NCBI RefSeq assembly: GCF_002245495.1
Contig: NZ_NQJF01000010.1
Span: 1 to 64,000 of the forward strand
Origin: Oceanimonas baumannii
GTDB lineage: Bacteria > Pseudomonadota > Gammaproteobacteria > Enterobacterales > Aeromonadaceae
Reading direction: 5' to 3'
Length of the DNA stretch: 64,000 nucleotides
Shown here: positions 38,025 through 47,011 of the stretch, piece after piece
Position numbering within the stretch: position 1 is the stretch's first letter
How the letters are laid out: the number at the start of each line of letters is the position of its first letter
Notes under the pieces: model-generated
Databases searched by the model: none
The model's input: the letters and a program-made list of their open reading frames with translations, nothing else
What the model was told of the DNA's origin: nothing
Program-made: the position numbers and the translations under genes

Positions 38025-39142
38025 AAATCGGCTTCATATTGAACCCGATTGCCGGCATTGGCGGCCCGGCCGGGCTTAAAGGCAGCGATGGGGCCGAGAT
38101 TCAGACCAGGGCCATGGCCCTGGGCTCGGAGCCAGGCTCCCTGCACCGAGCAAGGCAGACACTGTCAGCACTGACCCGTGCCGAAACCGCTATTCGCTGG
38201 CTGAGCGCCGGCCCGGATATGGGTCATGCGCTGCTGACCGTGCTGGGGTTCAGTCCCGAACGCTGTTATCAACACGCCCGGCCCAGCCAGGCCCGGGATA
38301 CTCGGGATGCGGCAGCAGCCATGCTCGCCGCCGGTGCCGACCTGCTGCTGTTTGTGGGTGGCGACGGCACCGCCCGTGACCTGCTGGACAGCACTCAGGG
38401 GCAATGCCCGGTGCTCGGCATTCCGGCCGGGGTCAAGATCCAGTCTGCAGTCTATGCCGTCAGCCCGTCTTCTGCGGCGCGCGTCATTCAGGAGCTGAAT
38501 GGGCGTCCCCGCTGGCAGCAAAGCTGCCAGCAACGCGAAGTCATGGATCTTGACGAGTCATTGCTACGGCAGGGCAAGGTGTCGCCCCGGCTCTATGGCT
38601 ACCTGCCGGTGCCGGAGTGCGGGCATCGCCTGCAGGGAGCCAAGGCCCGTCACCCCGGTCGTGATGAAGCCGCCGCAACCGCCATTGCCCATTATCTGCA
38701 CCGGCAGATGCAACCCGACACCCTGTATGTGCTCGGCCCGGGATCGACCACCTATGCCCTGAAACAGTACCTGGGCGGCGGTACCTTGCTGGGCGTTGAT
38801 GTATACCGGAACCGGCAACCCCTGGCGCTGGACGTCAATCGTCGCCAGTTGCTGGCGCTGGAATCCCGGCCCCCCTGGGAAGTCATGGTGACCTGCATCG
38901 GCGGACAAGGCTTCATTTTGGGACGCGGTAATCAGCAAATCGCTCCCGAACTGTTTACCGCTCCCCGCCATGCCCGGCTGCGATTGCTTGCTACGCCCGC
39001 CAAGCTGGCAGAGCTGGCCGGCCGGCCTTTGCTCAGCGACAGTGGTTCGGCCGAACTGGATCAACATTTCAATGGATATCACCGCATCGTGACCGGCCCC
39101 GGGGAAGAAACCTGTTACCCCGTGTGTGCGGCACATTATTAA
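38021..39142 (+). CDS. ATP-NAD kinase-like protein, AcoX type
   Basis: 373 residues. The NAD-kinase-like GGDGTARD motif lies near residue 110 and N-P-I-A-G-I-G-G-P-A-G-L-K-G-S-D-G at the N-terminus is shared with AcoX, the uncharacterised protein of acetoin catabolic operons. The length is larger than classical NAD kinase (~290). Whether it is a real NAD kinase or a kinase of another compound is not known. Its start overlaps the P-protein subunit 2 stop (ATGA), so it is a dedicated member of this operon. Confidence 0.82.
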   Translation: MKIGFILNPIAGIGGPAGLKGSDGAEIQTRAMALGSEPGSLHRARQTLSALTRAETAIRWLSAGPDMGHALLTVLGFSPERCYQHARPSQARDTRDAAAAMLAAGADLLLFVGGDGTARDLLDSTQGQCPVLGIPAGVKIQSAVYAVSPSSAARVIQELNGRPRWQQSCQQREVMDLDESLLRQGKVSPRLYGYLPVPECGHRLQGAKARHPGRDEAAATAIAHYLHRQMQPDTLYVLGPGSTTYALKQYLGGGTLLGVDVYRNRQPLALDVNRRQLLALESRPPWEVMVTCIGGQGFILGRGNQQIAPELFTAPRHARLRLLATPAKLAELAGRPLLSDSGSAELDQHFNGYHRIVTGPGEETCYPVCAAHY

Positions 39143-39154
39143 AGGAGTAATGAC

Positions 39155-39925
39155 ATGAACAGATTTGACTCACAGGTTGTACTGGTCACCGGCGGCGCCA
39201 GTGGTATAGGCAGGGCCAGTGCCCTGGCCTTCGCCGCCGAAGGCGCCAGGGTGGTGGTGGTGGACATGAACCAAGAGCTGGGGGAAGAAACTGCCGCCCA
39301 AATCAGGCATCAGGGCAGCGAAGCCGTCTTTATTGAGGCCAATGTTTCCAAGGCCATCGAATGCCAGAACGTCATGCAGCGAACGCTTGAAACCTTCGGC
39401 CGGCTGGACGTGCTGTTCAACAATGCCGGCATCACCCGTCGTGCCGATGTGGTGAATACGACCGAACAGGAATGGGATGCGGTGATGAACACCAATGTGA
39501 AGTCCATCTTCCTGATGTGCAAGTATGCCGTTCCCATCATGCGGGCCCAGGGCGGTGGCGCCATTGTCAATACCGCTTCCGGATGGGGCATTCTGGCCGG
39601 CAAGGATGCCGTCTCTTACTGCGCGTCCAAGGGAGCCGTGGTCTTGCTGACCAAGGCCATGGCCATAGATCACGGCCCTCAGAAAATTAGGGTCAATTGT
39701 GTCTGCCCCGGTGATACCGATACCAACATGCTGCGCGATGAGGCCCTGCAACTGGGACAGGCCGAAATGGCCCTGGTGGAAGCCGGTATTGATCGCCCGC
39801 TGAAGCGGGTTGGCACACCGGAAGACATCGCCAGGGCGGTACTGTTCTTGGCCAGCGATCAGGCCTCCTTTGTGACCGGCAGCGCCCTGATCGTGGATGG
39901 CGGCGGCCTCGCCGGCTCGGCGTAA
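39155..39925 (+). CDS. Short-chain dehydrogenase/reductase (classical SDR)
   Basis: 256 residues: cofactor motif T-G-G-A-S-G-I-G near residue 12, N-N-A-G near 89, catalytic Ser/Tyr/Lys in N-T-A-S-G-W-G and S-Y-C-A-S-K, and the C-terminal V-D-G-G. The Asp after strand 2 (VVVVDM) indicates NAD rather than NADP preference. Substrate unknown; its place between the NAD-kinase-like gene and the ABC transporter suggests that it oxidises an intermediate of the same pathway. Confidence 0.9.
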   Translation: MNRFDSQVVLVTGGASGIGRASALAFAAEGARVVVVDMNQELGEETAAQIRHQGSEAVFIEANVSKAIECQNVMQRTLETFGRLDVLFNNAGITRRADVVNTTEQEWDAVMNTNVKSIFLMCKYAVPIMRAQGGGAIVNTASGWGILAGKDAVSYCASKGAVVLLTKAMAIDHGPQKIRVNCVCPGDTDTNMLRDEALQLGQAEMALVEAGIDRPLKRVGTPEDIARAVLFLASDQASFVTGSALIVDGGGLAGSA

Positions 39926-39934
39926 GGAGTCATT

Positions 39935-40702
39935 ATGAAACCACTGGCTCTGGAACTGCTTCAGATACGCAAGAGCTTCGGTGACAGCGATATTCTCAAG
40001 GGAGTGGATTTGCAGGCTCATGAGGGAGAAGTGATCTCCATCATCGGCTCTTCCGGATCGGGAAAAAGTACGCTGCTGCGCTGCGCCAACCTGCTGGAAC
40101 GCCCTTCCGGGGGCGAAATCCGTTTATTCGGTGAGCACCTGCAACTGCAACCGGAGTCGGACGGGCAACTGAATGCCGCAGATCACACCCAGCTGCGCCG
40201 GCTGCGTCTGCGGCTGGGGTTCGTGTTTCAAAGCTTCAACCTGTGGCCTCACATGACCGTGCTCGAAAACATTATGGAAGCGCCGGTACATGTGCGTGGT
40301 CAGTCCAGGGAAGAAGCCGAGGAGCAGGCCATGGCGCTGCTCAGGCGGGTTGGCCTGGAAAACCGCGAACAGCACTATCCGGCCCAGTTGTCCGGTGGTC
40401 AGCAGCAGCGGGTGGCCATCGCCCGCGCTCTGGCCATGTCGCCCGATATTCTGTTGTTTGACGAGCCGACCTCGGCCCTGGATCCCGAGCTGGTATCGGA
40501 AGTGCTCAACGTGATCCGCGATCTGGCCGAGGAAGGCAGAACCATGCTCATTGTCACTCACGAAATGCGGTTCGCCCGTGATGTATCCAGCCAGGTGATG
40601 TTTTTGCACCAGGGCCGGGTTGAGGAAAAGGGACCGCCACGGCAGCTGTTTGAACAACCCCGTTCACAACGCTGCCGGGAATTTCTGCAGAGTTGTTACT
40701 GA
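39935..40702 (+). CDS. Polar amino acid ABC transporter, ATP-binding protein
   Basis: 255 residues of the HisP/GlnQ type: Walker A G-S-S-G-S-G-K-S-T near 37, Q-loop V-F-Q-S-F-N-L-W-P-H, signature L-S-G-G-Q-Q-Q-R-V, Walker B I-L-L-F-D-E-P-T-S-A-L-D-P, and the His switch V-T-H-E-M. It lies 9 bases after the SDR gene and heads a complete transporter (ATPase, binding protein, two permeases). Confidence 0.93.
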   Translation: MKPLALELLQIRKSFGDSDILKGVDLQAHEGEVISIIGSSGSGKSTLLRCANLLERPSGGEIRLFGEHLQLQPESDGQLNAADHTQLRRLRLRLGFVFQSFNLWPHMTVLENIMEAPVHVRGQSREEAEEQAMALLRRVGLENREQHYPAQLSGGQQQRVAIARALAMSPDILLFDEPTSALDPELVSEVLNVIRDLAEEGRTMLIVTHEMRFARDVSSQVMFLHQGRVEEKGPPRQLFEQPRSQRCREFLQSCY

Positions 40703-40733
40703 CCGTTGAGGTCAATCAAGGAGGATTTACAAC

Positions 40734-41477
40734 ATGAAGAAAACATCACTGGTACTACTGCTCGGCACCCTGTGCCATGCTCCAGCCTGGGCTGGCGAAC
40801 AGATCCGCATCGCCACCGAAGGCGCCTGGCCTCCCTTCAACTATGTCGACGAACAGGGCGCGGTAAGCGGCTTTGATGTCGATATCGCTCGTGCGCTCTG
40901 CTCGCGAATGCAGACGGAATGCGACATTGTGGTCAATGACTGGGATGGCATGATCCCCGGACTGCGTACCCGCAAGTTTGATGCCATCGTCTCCAGCATG
41001 TCCATTACCGAAGAGCGCCTGCGCCAGGTGGACTTTACCGACAGGTATTACTCCGGCGGATTGCGCTTTGTGGGCCCACGCGGTGCCGAGGTCGATGTCT
41101 CTCCCGAGGCGCTGAAAGGCAAGGTCGTTGGCGCCCAGCGTGCCACTATCGCCAGCCAGTATCTGGAAGATCACCTCGCCGACGTGGTGCAGATCAAGCT
41201 CTATGACAACCAGGAAAACGTGTACCTGGACATGCAGTCGGGACGGCTGGAATTGTTCCTGTCCGACGAGCTGCCTACCCATCAATGGTTGCAAACCGGC
41301 AACGGCCAGCAGTTCGAGTTCAAGGGAGGGTCCTTTGCCAGGGAAGATATCATCGGCATAGCAGTCCGCAAGGGAGATCCGCTCAGGAACCGGTTAAATC
41401 AGGCACTGTCGGCCATTCTGCAGGATGGAACCTACCAGAGCATCAACGAAAAATACTTTCCCTTTTCCATCTACTGA
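40734..41477 (+). CDS. Amino acid ABC transporter, periplasmic substrate-binding protein
   Basis: 247 residues with a signal peptide (cut near A-W-A, about residue 20). SBP family 3: I-R-I-A-T-E-G-A-W-P-P-F-N-Y, G-F-D-V-D-I-A-R-A-L, W-D-G-M-I-P-G-L. It resembles lysine/arginine/ornithine-binding and octopine-type proteins. It keeps acidic residues typical of cationic-ligand binders (D near 44 and E in the N-terminal lobe), so a basic amino compound is possible but not proven. Confidence 0.92.
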   Translation: MKKTSLVLLLGTLCHAPAWAGEQIRIATEGAWPPFNYVDEQGAVSGFDVDIARALCSRMQTECDIVVNDWDGMIPGLRTRKFDAIVSSMSITEERLRQVDFTDRYYSGGLRFVGPRGAEVDVSPEALKGKVVGAQRATIASQYLEDHLADVVQIKLYDNQENVYLDMQSGRLELFLSDELPTHQWLQTGNGQQFEFKGGSFAREDIIGIAVRKGDPLRNRLNQALSAILQDGTYQSINEKYFPFSIY

Positions 41478-41516
41478 TTCTCGCATCATCTCAAGCCATC
41501 GAGTAAGGAGGAAGTC

Positions 41517-42212
41517 ATGTGGTGGGAACTCCACGGTTTCTGGCCCCAGCTGATGCTGGGGACTCTCATGACCATAAAACTGGCATTCTGCGCGCTGGTA
41601 CTGGGGCTGGGCATCGGCCTGACCATGGCCTGTGCACGTCTGTCATCCAGTCGCCTGCTGGCCGGGCTGGCCAGGCTGTATACCAACGTCATCCGTGGCG
41701 TTCCCGAGCTGCTGGGGGTTCTGCTGATCTACTTCGGCGCCTCCCAGCTGGTTCAGCTGGCCGGCAACTGGTTCGGCTACCAGCAATACATTGAAGTGGG
41801 CCCCTTCATTGCGGGCGTCCTGGCTCTGGCACTGGCCTTTGGTGGCTATGCCGCAGAAGTGTTCCGGGGGGCGTTTCTCGCCATTCCCTCCGGTCAGTAT
41901 GAGGCCGCCAGGGTTCTGGGCATGGGCCGGCTGCGCTGCTTCTGGCGCATCACCCTGCCCCAGCTCTGGCGTACCGCTCTGCCCGGGCTGGGCAACCTTT
42001 TTCTGGTACTGCTCAAGGATACCGCCCTGGTTTCGGTCATTGGCCTGGAGGAGCTGATGCGCAAGGCTTCTCTTGCCGTCACCTATACCCGGGAGCCTTT
42101 CACCTTCTATTTCACCGCCACCCTGATGTATCTGCTGCTGACCTGGATAACCATGCAGTTGCTGGCCAGGCTGGAACAACGCAGCCGCAAAGGATTTAAC
42201 GGAGGTCTGTAA
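41517..42212 (+). CDS. Amino acid ABC transporter permease (HisQ type)
   Basis: 231 residues with about five membrane segments. The coupling loop is seen as E-V-F-R-G-A-F-L-A-I-P-x-G-Q-Y-E-A-A-R-V-L-G-M near residue 115. The order ATPase, binding protein, HisQ, HisM is typical of basic amino acid and opine systems. Its stop shares one base with the next start. Confidence 0.92.
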   Translation: MWWELHGFWPQLMLGTLMTIKLAFCALVLGLGIGLTMACARLSSSRLLAGLARLYTNVIRGVPELLGVLLIYFGASQLVQLAGNWFGYQQYIEVGPFIAGVLALALAFGGYAAEVFRGAFLAIPSGQYEAARVLGMGRLRCFWRITLPQLWRTALPGLGNLFLVLLKDTALVSVIGLEELMRKASLAVTYTREPFTFYFTATLMYLLLTWITMQLLARLEQRSRKGFNGGL

Positions 42213-42898
42213 TGGACTGGAGTGTCATTCTGGAATACTGGCCCCGGCTGCTGAAAGGCGTCTGGGTCACCCTCGAGCTGGTCGCACTGTCCTGTCTCAT
42301 TGGTGCTCTGCTCGCGCTGCCGCTGGCACTGTGTCGTCTGTCTGCACACAGCTGGCTGCAGCGTCCGGCCAAAGCCTATATCTTTTTCTTTCGGGGCACG
42401 CCACTGCTGGTGCAGATTTTCCTCATTTACTACGGTGCTTCCCAGTTTGAACCCTTGCGCGACAGCCCGCTATGGGCTCTGTTTGCCCAGCCCTATTTTT
42501 GTGCCGTGCTGGCCTTCAGTCTCAATACCGCCGCCTATACCGGAGAAATTCTGAGAGGCGCCCTGCAATCCATTCCGGCCGGTGAAATAGAAGCGTGCAA
42601 GGTACTGGGCATGCCACCGTCACTCATGCTCAGGCGCGTCCTGCTGCCTCGGGCTTTCGGCACCATGCTGCCCGCCTATGGCAATGAAATCATTCTGATG
42701 CTCAAGGGCAGTGCCCTGGCCAGCACCATTACCCTGATGGATCTGACCGGTGTCACACGCACGGTGATCGCCCGAACTTATACCCCCATTGAGCTGTTTA
42801 TGGCTGCCGGCGCCATCTATCTGGTGCTGACCCTGCTGGTGTTGACCGGCTTCCGGGTGCTGGAATGCCATTTCAACCGCTACCGCCAAGCGGGATAG
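42212..42898 (+). CDS. Amino acid ABC transporter permease (HisM type)
   Basis: 228 residues, about five membrane segments; coupling loop E-I-L-R-G-A-L-Q-S-I-P-A-G-E-I-E-A-C-K-V-L-G-M. Last gene of the eight-gene operon that starts at 35,044. It ends 119 bases before the next gene, without an evident terminator. Confidence 0.92.
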   Translation: MDWSVILEYWPRLLKGVWVTLELVALSCLIGALLALPLALCRLSAHSWLQRPAKAYIFFFRGTPLLVQIFLIYYGASQFEPLRDSPLWALFAQPYFCAVLAFSLNTAAYTGEILRGALQSIPAGEIEACKVLGMPPSLMLRRVLLPRAFGTMLPAYGNEIILMLKGSALASTITLMDLTGVTRTVIARTYTPIELFMAAGAIYLVLTLLVLTGFRVLECHFNRYRQAG

Positions 42899-43017
42899 GA
42901 CCGGAGGCTGGAAGACATCATAATATTTGAAACAGTCGGACGAATTTCTCCGCTGTGTCCCACCGCTCGGTTTGCCCATAATGATTGATATATCCGAAAC
43001 ACACAGAAGGGCTGCTT

Positions 43018-44004
43018 ATGGGCAAGCTGATCGAGGGCATCTGGCACGACGTCTGGTACGACACCGGCAAGCATGAAGGGCGCTTTCAGCGCAGTGAAAG
43101 CAAGTTCAGAAACTGGCTCACCGCAGACGGCAGCCCCGGCCCCACCGGTCAGGGTGGCTTTGCCGCCGAACCGGGCCGTTATCATCTTTATGTGTCCCTG
43201 GCCTGTCCCTGGGCCCACCGCGCTCTGATCCTGCGCCGGCTGAAAGGCCTGGAAAACATGATCACGGTGTCGGTGGTGCATCCGCTGATGAAAGAGCACG
43301 GCTGGACCTTTGCTACCGATTTCGAGGGAGCCACCGGCGATCGCCTGTACGGGCACAACTTCCTGCACCAGCTCTACACCCAGGCCGACGCACATTACTC
43401 GGGCCGGGTCACGGTGCCGGTATTGTGGGACACACAGCGCCAGACTATCGTCAGCAACGAGTCGGCAGACATTGTGCGCATGCTCAACAGCGCCTTTAAC
43501 GGCGCAGGTGCGACTGCCGGTGATTACTACCCGGCCGGGAGCAGGAAAGACATCGACACCCTGAACCGGCACATTTACCAGCATGTCAATAACGGCGTAT
43601 ATAAGGCCGGCTTTGCCACCTCCCAGGCCTCCTATGACGAGGCCATTCGGCCACTGTTTGCAACCCTGGACGAGCTGGAGCAACGGCTGGGCCGGCAGCG
43701 CTGGCTGCTGGGCAGCCGGCTGACCGAAGCGGACATCCGGCTGTGGACCACCCTGGTCCGCTTTGATGCGGTATATCACACTCATTTCAAATGCGATCGC
43801 CAGCGGATCAGTGATTATCCAAACCTTTATGGCTTTTTACGGGATCTTTACCAGCAACCCGGCGTGGCCGACACCCTGAACATGGCGCACATCCGCCATC
43901 ATTACTTCCGCAGCCACGATACCATCAATCCTCACGGTATTATTTCCATCGGACCGCAGCAGGACTGGTGGCAGGCCCACGACCGGGCCGAACGGTTTTT
44001 GTAA
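43018..44004 (+). CDS. yqjG: Glutathionyl-hydroquinone reductase (YqjG/ECM4 type)
   Basis: 328 residues, Xi-class glutathione S-transferase. The catalytic Cys lies in the S-L-A-C-P-W-A-H-R-A segment near residue 58; the C-terminal helical domain has T-E-A-D-I-R-L-W-T-T-L-V-R-F-D. It reduces glutathionyl-hydroquinones with glutathione. An upstream ATG in frame exists, but the chosen one has GAAGGG before it and gives the family start. Twelve bases before the pirin gene, so the two may be cotranscribed. Confidence 0.93.
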   Translation: MGKLIEGIWHDVWYDTGKHEGRFQRSESKFRNWLTADGSPGPTGQGGFAAEPGRYHLYVSLACPWAHRALILRRLKGLENMITVSVVHPLMKEHGWTFATDFEGATGDRLYGHNFLHQLYTQADAHYSGRVTVPVLWDTQRQTIVSNESADIVRMLNSAFNGAGATAGDYYPAGSRKDIDTLNRHIYQHVNNGVYKAGFATSQASYDEAIRPLFATLDELEQRLGRQRWLLGSRLTEADIRLWTTLVRFDAVYHTHFKCDRQRISDYPNLYGFLRDLYQQPGVADTLNMAHIRHHYFRSHDTINPHGIISIGPQQDWWQAHDRAERFL

Positions 44005-44015
44005 GGAGCGATATC

Positions 44016-44861
44016 ATGACATTGAGAACCATTACCGACATCTACCCGGCTCTGGACACTCAGGATGGTGCCGGCGTACGCCTGCGCCGCGTCCTCGGCC
44101 AGCGCCCGGAACAACGCATGGATCCTTTCCTGATGATGGATCACTTCGCTTCGGATAAGGCTGACGATTACATTGCCGGTTTTCCCGACCATCCGCACCG
44201 GGGCTTTGAAACCATAACCTACATGCTCGACGGCCACATGATGCACCGGGATCATATGGGCAACGAGGGCCACCTGCGCCCCGGCGACGTACAGTGGATG
44301 ACAGCCGGACGGGGCGTCATCCACTCGGAGATGCCCCAGCAGGAGGCCGGCCGCATGCAGGGCGTTCAGATCTGGCTCAACCTGCCGGCAGCACTCAAAA
44401 TGCAACCGGCCTGTTACCGGGATATTCCCGCCGCCAAGCTGCCGCGCATTCCCCTTGAGGAAAACGGCGAACTGGTGCTGCTGGCCGGTAACCTGACCCT
44501 GGGTGGCAATACCTGGCAGGGTCCGATCCACAGCAATCATACCCAGCCTCTGATTGTCGATATTCACCTGTCTTCCGGGGCGCAACTGAGCTTGCCTGTG
44601 GTACAGGAACTCAACGCCCTGCTCTATGCCTTTGAGGGCGATATAAAGGTCGATAAGCAGACGTTACCCAAAGGACAAAGCGCTCTGCTCAGCCCGGGTG
44701 ACCGCCTGATGCTGACGGCCGACAGCCACGGTGGCCGGGTATTATTACTGGCCGGGCGGCCACTGCATGAACCTGTGGTGCAATACGGTCCCTTTGTCAT
44801 GAACACACAAGCGGAAATAGAGCAGGCGATGATGGATTATCGGGCAGGCAAGCTGGTATAA
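44016..44861 (+). CDS. Pirin family protein
   Basis: 281-residue double-cupin protein. The N-terminal pirin motifs H-P-H-R-G-F-E-T-x-T-Y (near 58), D-x-M-G-N-E-G-x-L and M-T-A-G-R-G-V-x-H-S-E are intact, with the metal His and Glu. Some pirins are quercetin 2,3-dioxygenases. Substrate here unknown. Cotranscription with the quinone reductase gene upstream fits a role in redox or aromatic stress. Confidence 0.9.
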   Translation: MTLRTITDIYPALDTQDGAGVRLRRVLGQRPEQRMDPFLMMDHFASDKADDYIAGFPDHPHRGFETITYMLDGHMMHRDHMGNEGHLRPGDVQWMTAGRGVIHSEMPQQEAGRMQGVQIWLNLPAALKMQPACYRDIPAAKLPRIPLEENGELVLLAGNLTLGGNTWQGPIHSNHTQPLIVDIHLSSGAQLSLPVVQELNALLYAFEGDIKVDKQTLPKGQSALLSPGDRLMLTADSHGGRVLLLAGRPLHEPVVQYGPFVMNTQAEIEQAMMDYRAGKLV

Positions 44862-44891
44862 CAGGCTTTTTTAAACCAGCAGGAAGTCATC

Positions 44892-45309
44892 ATGGAAGTG
44901 TCTGAACAGCAACGCCTGAAAACGATTCTTGCCAATACCCGGAATATTGCCGTCGTCGGAGCCTCGAACCGTCCCGAACGGGCCAGCTATCAGGTGATGG
45001 AATATCTGAAACAGCAAGGATACCGGGTTTTTCCGGTTAACCCTCAGCTGGCCGGAGCCATGATCCTGGGAGAAACCTGCGTGGCCGGCCTGGAAGATCT
45101 GGATCACCCGGTCCAGCTGGTGAACGTGTTCCGTCGGGGGGGAATATGCTGCCGACATCGCCAGCGAAGCTATAGAGCATCAGGCACAGTGCCTGTGGCT
45201 GCAGGAAGGCATTAGCTGTGCCGCGGCGGCAGAAGCCGCCGTCGAGGCCGAGCTGGAATATGTGGAAAACCGCTGCATCAAGGTCGTACACCGGGAATTG
45301 CTGGGTTAA
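44892..45309 (+). pseudogene. yccU: CoA-binding domain protein (YccU family), frameshifted
   Basis: The first 82 residues are a normal CoA-binding Rossmann protein (V-V-G-A-S-N-R-P-E-R-A-S-Y-Q-V; V-N-V-F-R-R). A run of seven G at 45,136-45,142 then shifts the frame; in the frame one base on, the protein continues as E-Y-A-A-D-I-A-S-E-A-I-E-H-Q-A and W-L-Q-E-G-I-S, ending at 45,309. Six G would restore one open frame of ~138 residues, the family length. Either a base-calling error in the homopolymer or a recent natural frameshift. Confidence 0.82.
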
Positions 45310-45323
45310 CACGTATGAATGAG

Positions 45324-45354
45324 CCGCCAGATGTCCTGCTCCAACATCTGGCGG
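45324..45354. terminator. Hairpin between convergent genes yccU and lysE
   Basis: CCGCCAGATG and CATCTGGCGG are perfect 10-bp arms around an 11-base loop. No T-run on either strand, so it is a stable structure rather than a classical terminator. It sits in the 62-bp gap between convergent genes. Confidence 0.5.
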
Positions 45355-45371
45355 GCGATATTGACTGCCGG

Positions 45372-45983
45372 TTAGGATTTCAGTCCCAGCATGGCCCCAA
45401 AAATGACCAGACCTGCACCGCAGGCCTGATTCAGCCGGTGTTTCATTCCGAGTAACACGGTTTTCAGACCAGGAGCAGTAAATAGCACCGCCACCATAGA
45501 AAACCAAATCCCATGCAGCACAACCATGTACACGCCATAAAAGAGCGCCATGTGCTGGCTTTCTGCCTCCGGTGACAGAACCTGGCTAAAGACACTGAGG
45601 AAAAACAACATGGTTTTGGGATTCAGTAAGTTGCACAGAAAGCCCTGAACCAGGAACCGCCAGCCGTCGCCGTTTTCCGTTGTTTCCGGTTCTCCTCCGC
45701 TCTGGCGTTGTGCCCCGAAAATCCCCTTCAATCCCAAATAAATTAAGTACAGGGCCCCCGCATAACGGACAAGATTGAACAGCCATTCATTCTGTGAAAT
45801 AAGGTAACTTATCCCCAGCATCGAATAAGCAATATGAACAGTGATGGCAAGGCTGATCCCGACAGCACTCCAAACACCGGCCAGCCTTCCCCGGTTAAGG
45901 CTGTTTTTTAATACCAGAACAAAGTCTGCGCCCGGACTGATAACGATCAGCATGCCCAGCAAGGCAAGACCAGCAAGCTCCAT
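45372..45983 (-). CDS. LysE-family amino acid exporter
   Basis: 203-residue membrane protein with about six segments. The N-terminal G-M-L-I-V-I-S-P-G-A-D-F-V-L-V-L-K-N is the LysE/RhtB signature. Exports an amino acid, which one is not clear. The ATG at 45,983 has AGAGGTAG upstream and gives the family start; the frame is open for 29 residues more. It diverges from a LysR-type gene, the usual regulator arrangement. Confidence 0.9.
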   Translation of the reverse strand: MELAGLALLGMLIVISPGADFVLVLKNSLNRGRLAGVWSAVGISLAITVHIAYSMLGISYLISQNEWLFNLVRYAGALYLIYLGLKGIFGAQRQSGGEPETTENGDGWRFLVQGFLCNLLNPKTMLFFLSVFSQVLSPEAESQHMALFYGVYMVVLHGIWFSMVAVLFTAPGLKTVLLGMKHRLNQACGAGLVIFGAMLGLKS

Positions 45984-46089
45984 ATCTACCTCTGATTTGA
46001 TTTTATGTGGTGAATAAGGGTGATTGTAGGCTTCACTAACGCTGCCTATAATCGAAATAAATTCCCCCATCTGTGAGAAATAATCACAT

Positions 46090-46992
46090 ATGAGACATCT
46101 CAGGTCCTTTCACATTTTCCATGTGGCCGCCTCTTCTGCCACCTACAGCGAGGCGGCGGACAAACTCAACATTACTCACGGTGCAGTGAGCAAACAGATC
46201 AAAGTGCTGGAGCATTATCTGTCCCAGCCTCTGTTCTACAAACGGGGCCGGCATGTTTTTCTGACCAGGGAAGGGGAACTGCTTAAAACCTATACCGAAC
46301 AGGCATTTCAGACACTGGAAAGCGGTGTCAGCAAACTGCTCCAACAAAAGCATCAGTGCCTGGAGGTGTCCTGTGAGCCGACGCTCACCATGAGGTGGTT
46401 AATGCCGCGCCTGTCAGGCTTCAATGAGGGTTGCGACGCAGATATCCGTTTATCAACGGCTGGCGGCCCCGTCACCCTGGGAGCAACAGGCCTGTCAATG
46501 GCCATCCGGAGAGATGACTTTGAGCAGTTACACAACTACCCGAAGCTCTCTCTGGTTGAAGAGTGGGTCGGCCCCGTGGTTTCTCCGGAATACTGGCAGC
46601 AAGTTCAAGCCAATACTGGCTCGATTAAATTACTCCACAGCCAAACCAGACCCAGGGCGTGGGAGCAGTGGCTCTCAGGCCATCCACTGCTATCACTCAT
46701 GCAGAACCCGCAACAAACGTTTGCGCATTTTTATTTCTGCATCCAGGCAGCGGTAGACGGTTTGGGCGCGGCACTGGGCCCCTACCCGCTGATCATGGAT
46801 GATCTGAAACGGGGAAACCTGATTGCTCCTTTTGGGTTCGTACCATCCGGTCATGACTACGTGTTGTTGCACCAGGACAAGGCACCGGCAGAACTCGAAC
46901 AAAGGTTCACCCGCTGGTTACAGGCACAAATGGCACAGTGTGTGCCAACCCCGGCAGAAGCACAGGGCAACGATGGAAAATGTTGCCCTTAA
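46090..46992 (+). CDS. LysR-family regulator, probably of the divergent LysE exporter
   Basis: 300 residues, GcvA/AmpR-like branch: HTH about 20-40 (A-S-S-A-T-Y-S-E-A-A-D-K-L and T-H-G-A-V-S-K-Q-I-K-V-L-E), effector domain about 92-290 (S-C-E-P-T-L-T-M-R-W-L-M-P-R-L). It diverges from the lysE gene with a 106-bp gap. Function inferred from context. Confidence 0.88.
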   Translation: MRHLRSFHIFHVAASSATYSEAADKLNITHGAVSKQIKVLEHYLSQPLFYKRGRHVFLTREGELLKTYTEQAFQTLESGVSKLLQQKHQCLEVSCEPTLTMRWLMPRLSGFNEGCDADIRLSTAGGPVTLGATGLSMAIRRDDFEQLHNYPKLSLVEEWVGPVVSPEYWQQVQANTGSIKLLHSQTRPRAWEQWLSGHPLLSLMQNPQQTFAHFYFCIQAAVDGLGAALGPYPLIMDDLKRGNLIAPFGFVPSGHDYVLLHQDKAPAELEQRFTRWLQAQMAQCVPTPAEAQGNDGKCCP

Positions 46993-47011
46993 GACAGGTT
47001 CTTTTTGGCGG

